A stretch of DNA of 5,225 nucleotides from Hyphomicrobiales bacterium (lineage in GTDB: Bacteria; Pseudomonadota; Alphaproteobacteria; Rhizobiales; Xanthobacteraceae), in contig JAFKKQ010000181.1 in the NCBI GenBank assembly GCA_017304505.1, positions 1 to 5,225 on the forward strand, in the 5' to 3' direction. This document shows, one piece after another, positions 1-5,225 of this stretch (the first letter of the stretch is position 1; each line of letters opens with the position of its first letter). The notes under the pieces were generated by a model that worked only from the letters and a program-made list of their open reading frames with translations, ran no database searches and was not told where the DNA came from. A program made the position numbers and the translations under genes.

Positions 1-116
1 GTCTCGCCGCGCAGGGAAATGCCGGCGGGGGACGCAACGTCGGCGCATTTTTGCTCGGCTTGGCTGCCGGCTGTGTCGCCGTGCTTGCGCTGATCTGGAT
101 TGTCGGCGCGCAATAG
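1..116 (+). CDS. C-terminal end of an unidentified membrane protein (5' end outside window)
   Basis: The frame read from base 3 is open from the window edge to a TAG at 114-116, giving 37 residues. They begin with a Gly/Ala-rich stretch (LAAQGNAGGGRN) and end in one strongly hydrophobic segment (VGAFLLGLAAGCVAVLALIW), followed by only a few residues (IVGAQ). This is the pattern of a C-terminal transmembrane helix with a very short tail. I do not recognise the family, and the fragment is too short to assign one. It converges on the metallophosphoesterase gene, with 30 bp between the two stop codons and no obvious hairpin terminator there. That it is a real gene is inferred from the clean hydrophobic helix, the stop placed just before the neighbouring gene, and the lack of any competing gene here. 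Confidence 0.6.
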   Translation, partial: LAAQGNAGGGRNVGAFLLGLAAGCVAVLALIWIVGAQ

Positions 117-146
117 CCGCGTGACGTCAGTTCAAGAGCGTTCGCG

Positions 147-1028
147 TCAGCCCAACAGCGGATGGCGCTCGACTTCGCCGATGCGGCCGTCGCCATCGTC
201 CCATCCGCGCGCCACCAAGGTGCAGCGCCAGGCGCCCGGCGCGCCGTCGATCTCATAAAGATTATAGCCGGCCGGATCGTCGTGGTGCCCCGGCGCGCCC
301 GAAGCTGACGGCACGCCGACCACGGGGATGCGGCCCTGCAAGCCCGGCAGCCATGTGACCGAGCCGACGTGATGATGGCCGTGGAGCACCAGCTCCGCGC
401 CGTGGCGCTGCAGGACATCGCGCACCGCGGCGGCGTCCTTCAGCCGGCGAAAGTAATTGTCGCCCTCGACCGGCGGGTGATGGATCAGCACGACGCGGAA
501 CGCCTGCTCGTGCCCGAGCTTCTCGAGAAGCCCGCCAAGCTGTGCAAGCTGGCCGCCATGCAACCGGCCGGTCGCGGCGAGTGGCAGCGTCGGCAGCGAG
601 GACGAAAGCCCGATCAAGGCCAGCGGTCCGCGCCGGCGCACGAACGGAAAGCCTTCGCCCGCGTCGCCCCGCATGTATTCGCCCCAGTCGCGCAGCGCGA
701 AATGCGCCGCCGCGCGCACATAGGCGTCGTGGTTGCCGGGCACAGCGGTCACCGCATTCGGATCGCCGAGCCGCTCAAGGAACGCGCGCGCCGGCGCGAA
801 CTCGCCGGTCAGCGACAGGTTGACGAGATCGCCGGTGACGGCGGTGTGGTCCGGCGCGTGCGACTTCAGGTCGGCAACGACCTTGGCCAGCATGTCGGCG
901 CGGTGGATTTTGCGACGCTTGCGCAGCCAGTTGATGTAGCCGAGCCCGCGCTTCGACATGAGCTCGAGCGGATTGGGCCGGGGCAGGGGCGCGAGATGGA
1001 TGTCGGAGAGATGCGCGAGAATGAACAT
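147..1028 (-). CDS. Calcineurin-like metallophosphoesterase (CpdA/Icc-like)
   Basis: A 293-residue cytoplasmic metal-dependent phosphoesterase with no signal peptide or membrane segment. All the family's metal-binding motifs are visible in order: D9-x-H11 (LSDIHL), G66-D67 (TGDLVN), G98-N-H-D101, H183/H184 (LIHHPP) and G217-H-H-H220 (the GHxH motif). Members of this family bind a dinuclear centre of Fe, Mn or Zn. The closest characterised type is the class III cyclic-nucleotide phosphodiesterase CpdA, but related proteins hydrolyse other phosphoesters, so the substrate is not settled. The frame is open further upstream to 1274, but that extension lies inside the mbfA membrane domain and is Arg-rich and low in complexity. 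The ATG at 1028 directly precedes the conserved FILAHLSDIHL strand. The mbfA stop TGA (1030-1028) and this ATG (1028-1026) share one base, and no good Shine-Dalgarno is visible, so translation is probably coupled to mbfA. Confidence 0.93.
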   Translation of the reverse strand: MFILAHLSDIHLAPLPRPNPLELMSKRGLGYINWLRKRRKIHRADMLAKVVADLKSHAPDHTAVTGDLVNLSLTGEFAPARAFLERLGDPNAVTAVPGNHDAYVRAAAHFALRDWGEYMRGDAGEGFPFVRRRGPLALIGLSSSLPTLPLAATGRLHGGQLAQLGGLLEKLGHEQAFRVVLIHHPPVEGDNYFRRLKDAAAVRDVLQRHGAELVLHGHHHVGSVTWLPGLQGRIPVVGVPSASGAPGHHDDPAGYNLYEIDGAPGAWRCTLVARGWDDGDGRIGEVERHPLLG

Positions 1029-1987
1029 CAAGAACTGCCGATCACGATCCCGGCGAGAAAGACCAATGCGCCGCCGACCATGACCTGAAACGTCGCGGAG
1101 AGGAAGGGCGTATCCATGTAGCGGTGGCGAATCCACGAAATCGCCGCAAGCTCGATCACCACCACGGCGAAGGCGAGCACCGTCGCGGTCCAGAAATCGG
1201 GAATCAGATAGGGCAGGGTGTGTCCGAGGCCGCCGACCGCCGTCATGATGCCGGTGATGCTGCCGCGAATCCACGGCGTGCCGCGGCCGGTGAGCGAGCC
1301 GTCATCCGACAGCGCCTCGGCGAACGCCATCGAGATACCGGCGCCGACCGAGGCGGCGAGTCCGACCAGGAACGTCTCCCAGGTGTTGTGCGTGGCGAAG
1401 GCGGCCGCGAACAGCGGCGCCAACGTCGAAACCGATCCGTCCATCAGCCCGGCAAGGCCCGGCTGCACGTATTGCAGCACGAACATGCGGCGCTGGGCTT
1501 CATCCTCCTTGGCGCGCACATCCTTGGTCAGGATGGTTTTGCCGAGTGTCTGCGCCAGCGTTTCATGGCTGGATTCGATGTCGGCCAGTTCGAGCAGCAA
1601 CTTGCGGATGCCCTCGTCGCGCGCCTTCTCGGCCGCTTTGCGGTAGAAGCGCTCGGCCTCGTATTCCATACGGCCGGCGAACTTGCGCACCTCGTCGAGG
1701 CCCAGCGGCCGCGTCAGCCACAGCGGCCTGTTGTGCGGAATGAAGCCCTTGACGTCCTGGCGGCGGATCAGCGGCAGGTAATCGCCGAACTTCGCGCGGT
1801 GCATGTCGAGCAGCATGGTCCGGTGCCGCATCTCCTCGTCGGACATCTCATCGAACACCTTGGCCGAGGCCGGGAATGCGTCGCGCAAGCCTTCGGCAAA
1901 GCCGCGATAAATGCGGCTGTCCTCGTCCTCGTTTGAGATGGCAAGCGCGAGGATTTCCTGCTCGGATAGATCGGCGAAGCGCTTCAC
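1028..1987 (-). CDS. mbfA: MbfA: membrane-bound ferritin-like iron exporter (ferritin-like domain + VIT1/CCC1 domain)
   Basis: A 319-residue inner-membrane protein with two fused domains. Residues 1-150 form a ferritin-like four-helix bundle with the expected carboxylate/histidine ligand pattern: E20 in the NEDED segment, E52-x-x-H55, E108/E110/E112 in MEYEAERFY, and E138-x-x-H141. Residues 175-319 are a VIT1/CCC1-type transporter domain, starting with the diagnostic [19 protein letters not shown] segment and holding about five hydrophobic helices (roughly 185-203, 205-226, 243-262, 266-285, 297-316). In Bradyrhizobium and Agrobacterium, MbfA exports iron, protects against iron and peroxide stress, and is repressed by Irr at low iron; the same role is inferred here. 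The start is a GTG at 1987-1985: GAGG lies 5 nt upstream, the protein then begins with the family's MKxFxDLSEQE sequence, and no in-frame ATG lies in the leader. It is the first gene of a unit with the downstream metallophosphoesterase. Confidence 0.95.
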   Translation of the reverse strand: MKRFADLSEQEILALAISNEDEDSRIYRGFAEGLRDAFPASAKVFDEMSDEEMRHRTMLLDMHRAKFGDYLPLIRRQDVKGFIPHNRPLWLTRPLGLDEVRKFAGRMEYEAERFYRKAAEKARDEGIRKLLLELADIESSHETLAQTLGKTILTKDVRAKEDEAQRRMFVLQYVQPGLAGLMDGSVSTLAPLFAAAFATHNTWETFLVGLAASVGAGISMAFAEALSDDGSLTGRGTPWIRGSITGIMTAVGGLGHTLPYLIPDFWTATVLAFAVVVIELAAISWIRHRYMDTPFLSATFQVMVGGALVFLAGIVIGSS

Positions 1988-1992
1988 GGCGA

Positions 1993-1996
1993 CCTC
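1993..1996 (-). promoter_or_regulatory. Ribosome binding site fixing the GTG start of mbfA
   Basis: On the minus strand GAGG is followed by 5 nt (TCGCC) and then GTG AAG CGC TTC. This supports the GTG at 1987 as the mbfA start. The three nearby ATGs (first bases at 2009, 2003 and 1998) are in another frame and terminate within five codons. Confidence 0.65.
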
Positions 1997-2022
1997 ATGG
2001 CATGGGCATGGGGATGGCTGGA

Positions 2023-2051
2023 GTTATATTGGAATTGTTCTAGATTGGAAA
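2023..2051 (-). promoter_or_regulatory. Predicted sigma-70-type promoter of mbfA
   Basis: Read on the minus strand, TTTCCA (2051-2046; 4 of 6 matches to TTGACA) is separated by exactly 17 bp from TATAAC (2028-2023; 5 of 6 matches to TATAAT). Transcription would begin near 2016, giving a leader of about 30 nt before the GTG. The spacer is almost wholly occupied by the ICE-like element, which would let a bound repressor block RNA polymerase. The prediction is from sequence alone. Confidence 0.6.
2028..2044. promoter_or_regulatory. Iron control element (ICE)-like operator, probable Irr binding site
   Basis: The plus-strand sequence ATTGGAATTGTTCTAGA aligns with the rhizobial ICE pattern TTTAGAA-N3-TTCTAAA at 11 of 14 specified positions, including the core GAA-N3-TTC. 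It sits in the mbfA/Nudix intergenic region, between the predicted -35 and -10 of mbfA. Irr is the haem-responsive Fur-family regulator that represses mbfA under iron limitation in Bradyrhizobium, so position and target gene both agree with the motif. The consensus is quoted from memory and no matrix score was computed. Whether the site also affects the divergent Nudix gene cannot be told from sequence. Confidence 0.7.
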
Positions 2052-2088
2052 AGAGCCTGTTTTACGGGCGGTTCTGCAGCGGATTTCA

Positions 2089-2571
2089 ATGGTTTTCATG
2101 CTGAGACACCTCAATCGCGTGCTGCCGCTCAACCGGCTGGCCCATTTGTACTGGCGATTCGCCCGCGGGTTGACACTGGGCGTGCGCGGCCTGGTGCTCG
2201 ATGGCGAGGGCCGCGTGTTTCTCATCAAGCACTCTTACGTCGATGGCTGGCAGCTTCCGGGCGGCGGTGTCGAGGTCGGGGAGACGCTGCTCGAGGCGTT
2301 GAGCCGCGAACTGCGCGAAGAAGGCAACATCGAACTGACCGGCCGGCCGCAATTGCACGGCGTGTTCTTCCATCCGTTCTATTCGCGCCGCGACCACGTG
2401 GCGCTCTATGTGGTGCGGGCGTTTCGCCAGACCTCGCAGCCCCGGCCGAACCGCGAGATCGCGGCACACGGCTTTTTCCCGGTTTCGGCACTGCCGCCCG
2501 ACACCACGGCCGGGACGCGGGTCCGCATCGCCGAGGTGGTGAGCGGCCAGACGCAGACCGAGCATTGGTGA
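2089..2571 (+). CDS. Nudix hydrolase
   Basis: A 160-residue cytoplasmic pyrophosphohydrolase acting on nucleoside-diphosphate-linked substrates; the actual substrate cannot be deduced. The Nudix box (GX5EX7REUXEEXGU) is at about residues 59-81: G59, E65, then R73-E-L-R-E-E78. The catalytic REUXEE glutamates are all present. The last conserved glycine is shifted: the sequence reads EEGNI where EExGI is usual, so Asn stands at the Gly position. Before the box come the expected strand (LGVRGLVLDGEGRVFLIKH) and the W54-QLPGGG loop. About 28 N-terminal residues (RHLNRVLPLNRLAHLYWRFARG) precede the core fold and look like an amphipathic helical extension. ATG 2089 is taken as the start, but neither it nor the ATG at 2098 has a strong Shine-Dalgarno. 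The gene is divergent from mbfA and ends 12 bp before the convergent reductase gene. Confidence 0.92.
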   Translation: MVFMLRHLNRVLPLNRLAHLYWRFARGLTLGVRGLVLDGEGRVFLIKHSYVDGWQLPGGGVEVGETLLEALSRELREEGNIELTGRPQLHGVFFHPFYSRRDHVALYVVRAFRQTSQPRPNREIAAHGFFPVSALPPDTTAGTRVRIAEVVSGQTQTEHW

Positions 2572-2583
2572 TGATGCGATCGT

Positions 2584-3570
2584 TCAGCTTAGGAACCGGT
2601 CGCGGTCGTGCGGCGCGGTGAAATCGAGCTCCGGCCCGATCGGCACGATGCCGGTTGGGTTCACCTTGAGTTGGCTGCCGTAATAGTGACGCTTGATGTG
2701 GTTGATGCTCACCGTCTCGGCCACGCCCGGCACGCGATAAAGGTCGCGCACGTAGTTCGACAGGTTGGGGTAATCGCCGATCCGTCGCAGATTGCACTTG
2801 AAGTGGCTGTAATAGACGGCGTCGAAGCGGATCAATGTCGTGAACAATCGCCAGTCGGCCTCGGTCAGCCGCGGGCCGACGAGATAACGCTGCCGCGACA
2901 GCCGCCGCTCGATCTCGTCGAGCGTGTCGAACACGTCGCGGAATGCGCTCTCGTAGGCGTCCTGCTTCGTCGCGAAGCCGGCGCGATAGACGCCGTTGTT
3001 GACGTTGCCGTAGACGAAGTCGTTGGTGGCATCGATGTCGAACCGCAGATCGGCAGGATAGTAATCGGTGCGCTCGTTGGTCAGGCCGTCGAACGCCGAG
3101 TTGAACATGCGGATGATTTCGGACGACTCGTTGTTGACGATGGTGTTGCGCTTCTTGTCCCACAGCACCGGCACCGTGACGCGGCCGGTGAATTTCGGAT
3201 TGGCCAGAAGATAGATGTCGGAAAGCTTTTCCTTGGCGTTGATCGAGTCGCCGCTCGACCCTTCCGCCAGGTCGAAGGTCCAGCCCTGCTCGCCCATGTG
3301 CCAGGAGGTCACCGATATCGAGACGATGCTGTCCAGCTTCTTCAGATGCCGGAAGATGATGGCGCGGTGCGCCCACGGGCAGGCGAGCGAGACATAGAGA
3401 TGATAGCGCCCGGCCTCCGCGGCAAAGCCGCCTTCGCCGGACGGGCCGGGGCTGCCGTCGGGCGTGATCCAGTTGCGGTATTGCGCGTTGGGGCGGACAA
3501 ACCGGCCGTCCTGCATCCGCTTGATGTCGTGGCTGTCATCCTGCCATACGCCGTCGATCAGAAGTCCCAT
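2584..3570 (-). CDS. Glutathionyl-hydroquinone reductase (Xi-class glutathione S-transferase, YqjG/PcpF/ECM4 type)
   Basis: A 328-residue cytoplasmic enzyme that reductively removes glutathione from glutathionyl-hydroquinones and regenerates the free hydroquinone. The thioredoxin-like N-terminal domain carries the family hallmark SLACPWAHR with catalytic Cys64. Other marks are Trp97 in the GEQGWTF segment, the cis-Pro134 in RVTVPVLWD and the NNESSEI glutathione-binding turn at about 146-152. The all-helical C-terminal domain has the family's NNGVYRAGFA, EADWRLFTTLIRFD and HYYGS segments, which hold the usual active-site tyrosines. Length matches the family (about 320-330). The frame allows a TTG one codon earlier (3573), but GGAGG at 3580-3576 is 5 nt from the ATG at 3570 and only 2 nt from the TTG, so the ATG is chosen. 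It stands alone, convergent with the Nudix gene and divergent from the acetyltransferase, which suggests an independent detoxification role. Confidence 0.95.
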   Translation of the reverse strand: MGLLIDGVWQDDSHDIKRMQDGRFVRPNAQYRNWITPDGSPGPSGEGGFAAEAGRYHLYVSLACPWAHRAIIFRHLKKLDSIVSISVTSWHMGEQGWTFDLAEGSSGDSINAKEKLSDIYLLANPKFTGRVTVPVLWDKKRNTIVNNESSEIIRMFNSAFDGLTNERTDYYPADLRFDIDATNDFVYGNVNNGVYRAGFATKQDAYESAFRDVFDTLDEIERRLSRQRYLVGPRLTEADWRLFTTLIRFDAVYYSHFKCNLRRIGDYPNLSNYVRDLYRVPGVAETVSINHIKRHYYGSQLKVNPTGIVPIGPELDFTAPHDRDRFLS

Positions 3571-3575
3571 CAACG

Positions 3576-3580
3576 CCTCC
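3576..3580 (-). promoter_or_regulatory. Strong Shine-Dalgarno of the glutathionyl-hydroquinone reductase
   Basis: GGAGG on the minus strand, followed by CGTTG and then ATG. The 5-nt gap selects the ATG at 3570-3568 over the adjacent upstream TTG. Confidence 0.8.
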
Positions 3581-3594
3581 GCACTGTTTGGTTT

Positions 3595-3624
3595 AATCTA
3601 CGCGCTTGAGCGGGCGAGTGACAG
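3595..3624 (-). promoter_or_regulatory. Weak candidate promoter of the glutathionyl-hydroquinone reductase gene
   Basis: On the minus strand CTGTCA (3624-3619; 4 of 6 to TTGACA), an 18-bp spacer and TAGATT (3600-3595; 4 of 6 to TATAAT) lie a short distance upstream of the Shine-Dalgarno. Both boxes are imperfect, and the call relies mainly on position in the only AT-richer patch of this intergenic region. Confidence 0.3.
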
Positions 3625-3668
3625 CGATGGACCGCTTCCGGCCGGAGTGCTAAGCGCAAGGATGGAGC

Positions 3669-3695
3669 GGCCAGGATATTGAATGGTCAGGATAT
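3669..3695 (+). repeat. Short direct repeat upstream of the acetyltransferase gene
   Basis: GGCCAGGATAT (3669-3679) recurs as GGTCAGGATAT (3685-3695), 10 of 11 identical with a 16-bp period, ending 15 bp before the acetyltransferase start codon. It could be a paired regulator site or a chance or slippage duplication. No clear promoter could be placed for the plus-strand gene. Confidence 0.45.
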
Positions 3696-3710
3696 CGGGC
3701 GGCCGGAGCG

Positions 3711-4211
3711 ATGAACGATCTTTCCCTCACCATTCTGCCGGAGGCGCCCGACGACGGGCCGGCGATCGATCGCCTGAACGCGCGCACCTTCGGGCCGGGC
3801 CGTTTCGCCAAGTCGGCCTACCGCTTGCGCGAGCAGGGGACGCACGCTCCTGAGTTGTCGTTCACGGCTCGGGTCGGCACGCTTCTGGTCGGTTCGGTCC
3901 GGCTGTCGCCGATCCTGATCGGCGAAGCGCCGGCGCTGCTGCTGGGGCCGCTGACGGTGGAGCCGCCATTCCGCGATCGCGGCATCGGACAGGCGCTGAT
4001 CGCTCGCGCGCTGGCGGAGGCGAAGAACAAGGGGCATCGCCTGATGCTCCTTGTCGGTGACGCGCCGTATTACGGCAAGGCCGGCTTCAAGCCGATTCCC
4101 GAAGGCCGCGCCACGATGCCGGGGCCGGTCGATCCGGCGCGGCTGTTGATCGCCGAGCTTGCGCCGGGCGCTTTCGATGGCGTGTCCGGCCTGATCCGCG
4201 CGGCGGTGTAA
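3711..4211 (+). CDS. GNAT-family N-acetyltransferase (YhbS-like)
   Basis: A 166-residue cytoplasmic acyltransferase using acetyl-CoA; the acceptor is unknown. The N-terminal half has the GNAT alpha1 region (AIDRLNARTF) and strands beta2-3 (FTARVGTLLVGSVRLSPI). Motif A is clear: strand LLLGPLTVEPPFR followed by the pyrophosphate-binding loop R88-D-R-G91-I-G93 and helix QALIARALAEA. Motif B follows as HRLMLLVGDAPYYGKAGFKPI, with the YYGKAGF signature of this subfamily. Length and order match the predicted acetyltransferases typified by YhbS. The start is ATG 3711, preceded by GGAG only 2 nt away, which is closer than usual; no later Met would keep the first strand. The gene is divergent from the reductase gene and convergent with the amidotransferase-like gene, so probably monocistronic. 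Confidence 0.9.
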   Translation: MNDLSLTILPEAPDDGPAIDRLNARTFGPGRFAKSAYRLREQGTHAPELSFTARVGTLLVGSVRLSPILIGEAPALLLGPLTVEPPFRDRGIGQALIARALAEAKNKGHRLMLLVGDAPYYGKAGFKPIPEGRATMPGPVDPARLLIAELAPGAFDGVSGLIRAAV

Positions 4212-4242
4212 GCGGCATGTCGGCCTGACCGGTTTTGCCCGA

Positions 4243-4301
4243 GGCCGCTTCAGCGGTCCTCGCGGGCTCAATGGGCCGCTTCAGCGGCCCTCGCGGGCCC
4301 A
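4243..4301. repeat. Tandem 28-bp hairpin-forming repeat, two copies, 31-bp period
   Basis: Copy 1 (4243-4270) and copy 2 (4274-4301) match at 26 of 28 positions; both differences are T in copy 1 and C in copy 2. Each copy contains an inverted repeat. In copy 2 it is perfect: GGGCCGCT-TC-AGCGGCCC (4273-4290). In copy 1 it is AGGCCGCT-TC-AGCGGTCC with one mismatch and one possible G-U pair in RNA. A second hairpin, GGCCC-TCGC-GGGCC (4286-4299), competes with the first in copy 2. Copy 2 encodes the last residues and stop of the minus-strand gene ending at 4281; copy 1 lies wholly in the intergenic region. The position between two convergent genes would suit a bidirectional transcription barrier, but no T-tract follows, so an intrinsic terminator is not called. 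Confidence 0.85.
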
Positions 4302-5225
4302 GGTTGCGGCGAGCGCGCCGACCAGCAGCAGCAGGCCGAGAAGTCCGGCAAACATCGGCAGCACGCCGATGCCGCGCACCACGCTGGCGTCGCGCAGCTT
4401 CAGGCCGATCCAACCGTCACCGCTGTAGCTCGCGCTTGACCGCATGCCGATGACGCGCGGCAGCGTCACGCCGGTGGCACTGTCGAGCCGCCTGGCGTCG
4501 CCGCCGGTGGCGCGCGCCAGGGGCGAGAGCACGTCCGTGGTCGATGTGACTTCGGCGAATTCGCGCGGGTTGGGCGGACCGACATTGACCAGCGCGTTCA
4601 GCTTGCCGTCGGTGGCGCGCCACAGCCCAAGCTCGGTTGCCTTGATCGAACCGCGCCACAGACCGGGCTCTGCATCTTGCAGCGTGACCGTGCGGGTCGT
4701 GCCCGACGGCAGCGTCACCGTCACCGGGTTGACCGTGTCCGCCATCGTCTGGCGCTCGATCAGCAGGTCGCCGCCGCGCACGCTGACCCGCAGCGCTTCT
4801 TCCTCGAGATCGGGTTGCTTCATCAGCCAATGCGACAGCCGGCGCATGAGATCGAGATGCGGGCCGCCGCCTTCGTAGCCGCGCGCCCACAGCCAGATGT
4901 GATCGGACAGCAGCAGGCCGACGCGGCCCTCGCCCTCGCGCGAAAGCACGAGGAGGGGCTTGTGGTCGGGGCCTTCCATCACGGTGGTGCCGGAGGATGC
5001 GCGCGTATCGACCAGACGGAACCAGTGACTCCAGTGTGGCGGCGTGGTGTCGGATCCTTTCAGTCCGCGTGTCACCGGATGCCGCCGGCCGGCGTCGCTG
5101 AGTTGCGCTCGGAACGGCATATCGAGCCTGCTGCCGCTCGGCTCCGCCGGCAGGATTTGTTCGCGCGGCGTGCGCCAGATGCTGGTCTGGCTGGCGTAGT
5201 CGGGGCCTGCCGCGATCAGCATGGC
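4281..5225 (-). CDS. Membrane-anchored protein with glutamine-amidotransferase-like domain, C-terminal part (5' end outside window)
   Basis: The frame is open to the right edge, and the codon before the first visible Met is GCC (Ala), so the gene continues beyond the window; 314 residues are visible. The first part has features of the class I GATase-like fold seen in this family: MLIAAGPDYA, HPVTRGL with PHWSHWFRLVD, and the conserved block PLLVLSREGEGRVGLLLSDH followed by IWLWARGYEGGGPHLDLMRRLSHWLMKQPDLEEE. Then comes a beta-rich region of Ig-like character (residues about 140-265), and a C-terminal transmembrane helix (about 285-308, MFAGLLGLLLLVGALAATW) ending in a short basic tail. Proteins of this architecture are roughly 700 residues long and in alphaproteobacteria usually follow moxR, DUF58 and DUF4159 genes. 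That context is recalled, not visible here. The usual role is unknown, perhaps cell envelope or chaperone related. The catalytic Cys region of a true GATase is not in view. Confidence 0.88.
   Translation of the reverse strand, partial: AMLIAAGPDYASQTSIWRTPREQILPAEPSGSRLDMPFRAQLSDAGRRHPVTRGLKGSDTTPPHWSHWFRLVDTRASSGTTVMEGPDHKPLLVLSREGEGRVGLLLSDHIWLWARGYEGGGPHLDLMRRLSHWLMKQPDLEEEALRVSVRGGDLLIERQTMADTVNPVTVTLPSGTTRTVTLQDAEPGLWRGSIKATELGLWRATDGKLNALVNVGPPNPREFAEVTSTTDVLSPLARATGGDARRLDSATGVTLPRVIGMRSSASYSGDGWIGLKLRDASVVRGIGVLPMFAGLLGLLLLVGALAATWAREGR

Noticed and set aside
122..129. TGACGTCA palindrome between the first two genes
   Set aside because: A single 8-bp palindrome between two stop codons, with no promoter nearby and no known role for it in this group; chance is sufficient.
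369..1088. A long open frame on the plus strand opposite the metallophosphoesterase
   Set aside because: It is antisense to a gene with complete catalytic motifs, has an Arg/Ala/Gly-rich shadow composition typical of high-GC DNA, and shows no domain.
1029..1274. N-terminal extension of the metallophosphoesterase to an upstream Met
   Set aside because: The extra 82 residues would be translated from the mbfA transporter domain in another frame and resemble no phosphoesterase; the family fold begins at the ATG at 1028.
1124..1936. A long open frame on the plus strand opposite mbfA
   Set aside because: mbfA is unambiguous on the other strand; this frame is Arg/Gln/His-rich with no recognisable motif.
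2572..2583. Possible terminator between the convergent Nudix and reductase genes
   Set aside because: The gap is only 12 bp and contains no stem-loop or T-tract.
2225..3376. A 383-codon minus-strand frame overlapping both the reductase and the Nudix gene
   Set aside because: It is out of frame with the reductase, strongly Arg-rich, and crosses a convergent gene junction, as a shadow frame would.
2608..3609. A 333-codon plus-strand frame opposite the glutathionyl-hydroquinone reductase, slightly longer than the real gene
   Set aside because: The minus-strand protein has the full family signature from the catalytic Cys to the C-terminal tyrosines; the antisense frame has none and runs past the reductase start into the intergenic region.
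1..5225. Mobile elements, CRISPR arrays, tRNA or rRNA genes, phage or defence modules
   Set aside because: No transposase or integrase motif, spaced repeat array, cloverleaf or rRNA-like sequence was seen; nearly all of the window is explained by ordinary protein genes.

Overview
The window is GC-rich, densely coded bacterial DNA. Its gene content fits an alphaproteobacterium of the Bradyrhizobium/Rhodopseudomonas type. The strongest clue is a membrane-bound ferritin-like iron exporter (MbfA) whose promoter carries a sequence resembling an Irr iron control element (ICE). The assignment rests on protein character and composition, not on a database search.

Layout, left to right. (1) Positions 1-116: the 3' end of a plus-strand gene for a protein ending in a transmembrane helix. 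(2) Positions 147-1987, minus strand: a two-gene unit of mbfA followed by a calcineurin-like metallophosphoesterase. The mbfA stop and the phosphoesterase start share one base (TGATG), so they are very probably cotranscribed and translationally coupled. (3) Positions 1988-2088: a 101-bp divergent intergenic region with the mbfA promoter, the ICE-like site lying between its -35 and -10, and a leader with two tiny overlapping open frames. (4) Positions 2089-2571, plus strand: a Nudix hydrolase. (5) Positions 2584-3570, minus strand: a glutathionyl-hydroquinone reductase (Xi-class glutathione transferase), convergent with the Nudix gene. (6) Positions 3571-3710: a 140-bp divergent intergenic region with a short direct repeat. 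(7) Positions 3711-4211, plus strand: a GNAT acetyltransferase. (8) Positions 4212-4280: a short convergent intergenic region with a 31-bp-period tandem repeat of hairpin-forming sequence that runs into the end of the next gene. (9) Positions 4281-5225, minus strand: the C-terminal part of a large membrane-anchored protein with a glutamine-amidotransferase-like domain, of the type usually found with MoxR/DUF58/DUF4159 genes. Its 5' end lies outside the window.

Functional theme. mbfA with its ICE-like operator is an iron-responsive efflux unit: Irr would repress it when iron is scarce and release it when iron is plentiful. The coupled phosphoesterase belongs to a family that uses a dinuclear metal centre, so joint expression with an iron exporter is a plausible but unproved link. 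The remaining genes (Nudix, quinone-conjugate reductase, acetyltransferase) look like independent housekeeping or detoxification functions. There are no mobile elements, CRISPR arrays, tRNAs or rRNAs. I see no clear novel multi-gene system; the mbfA-phosphoesterase unit and the tandem repeat at the end of the last gene are the points most worth checking.
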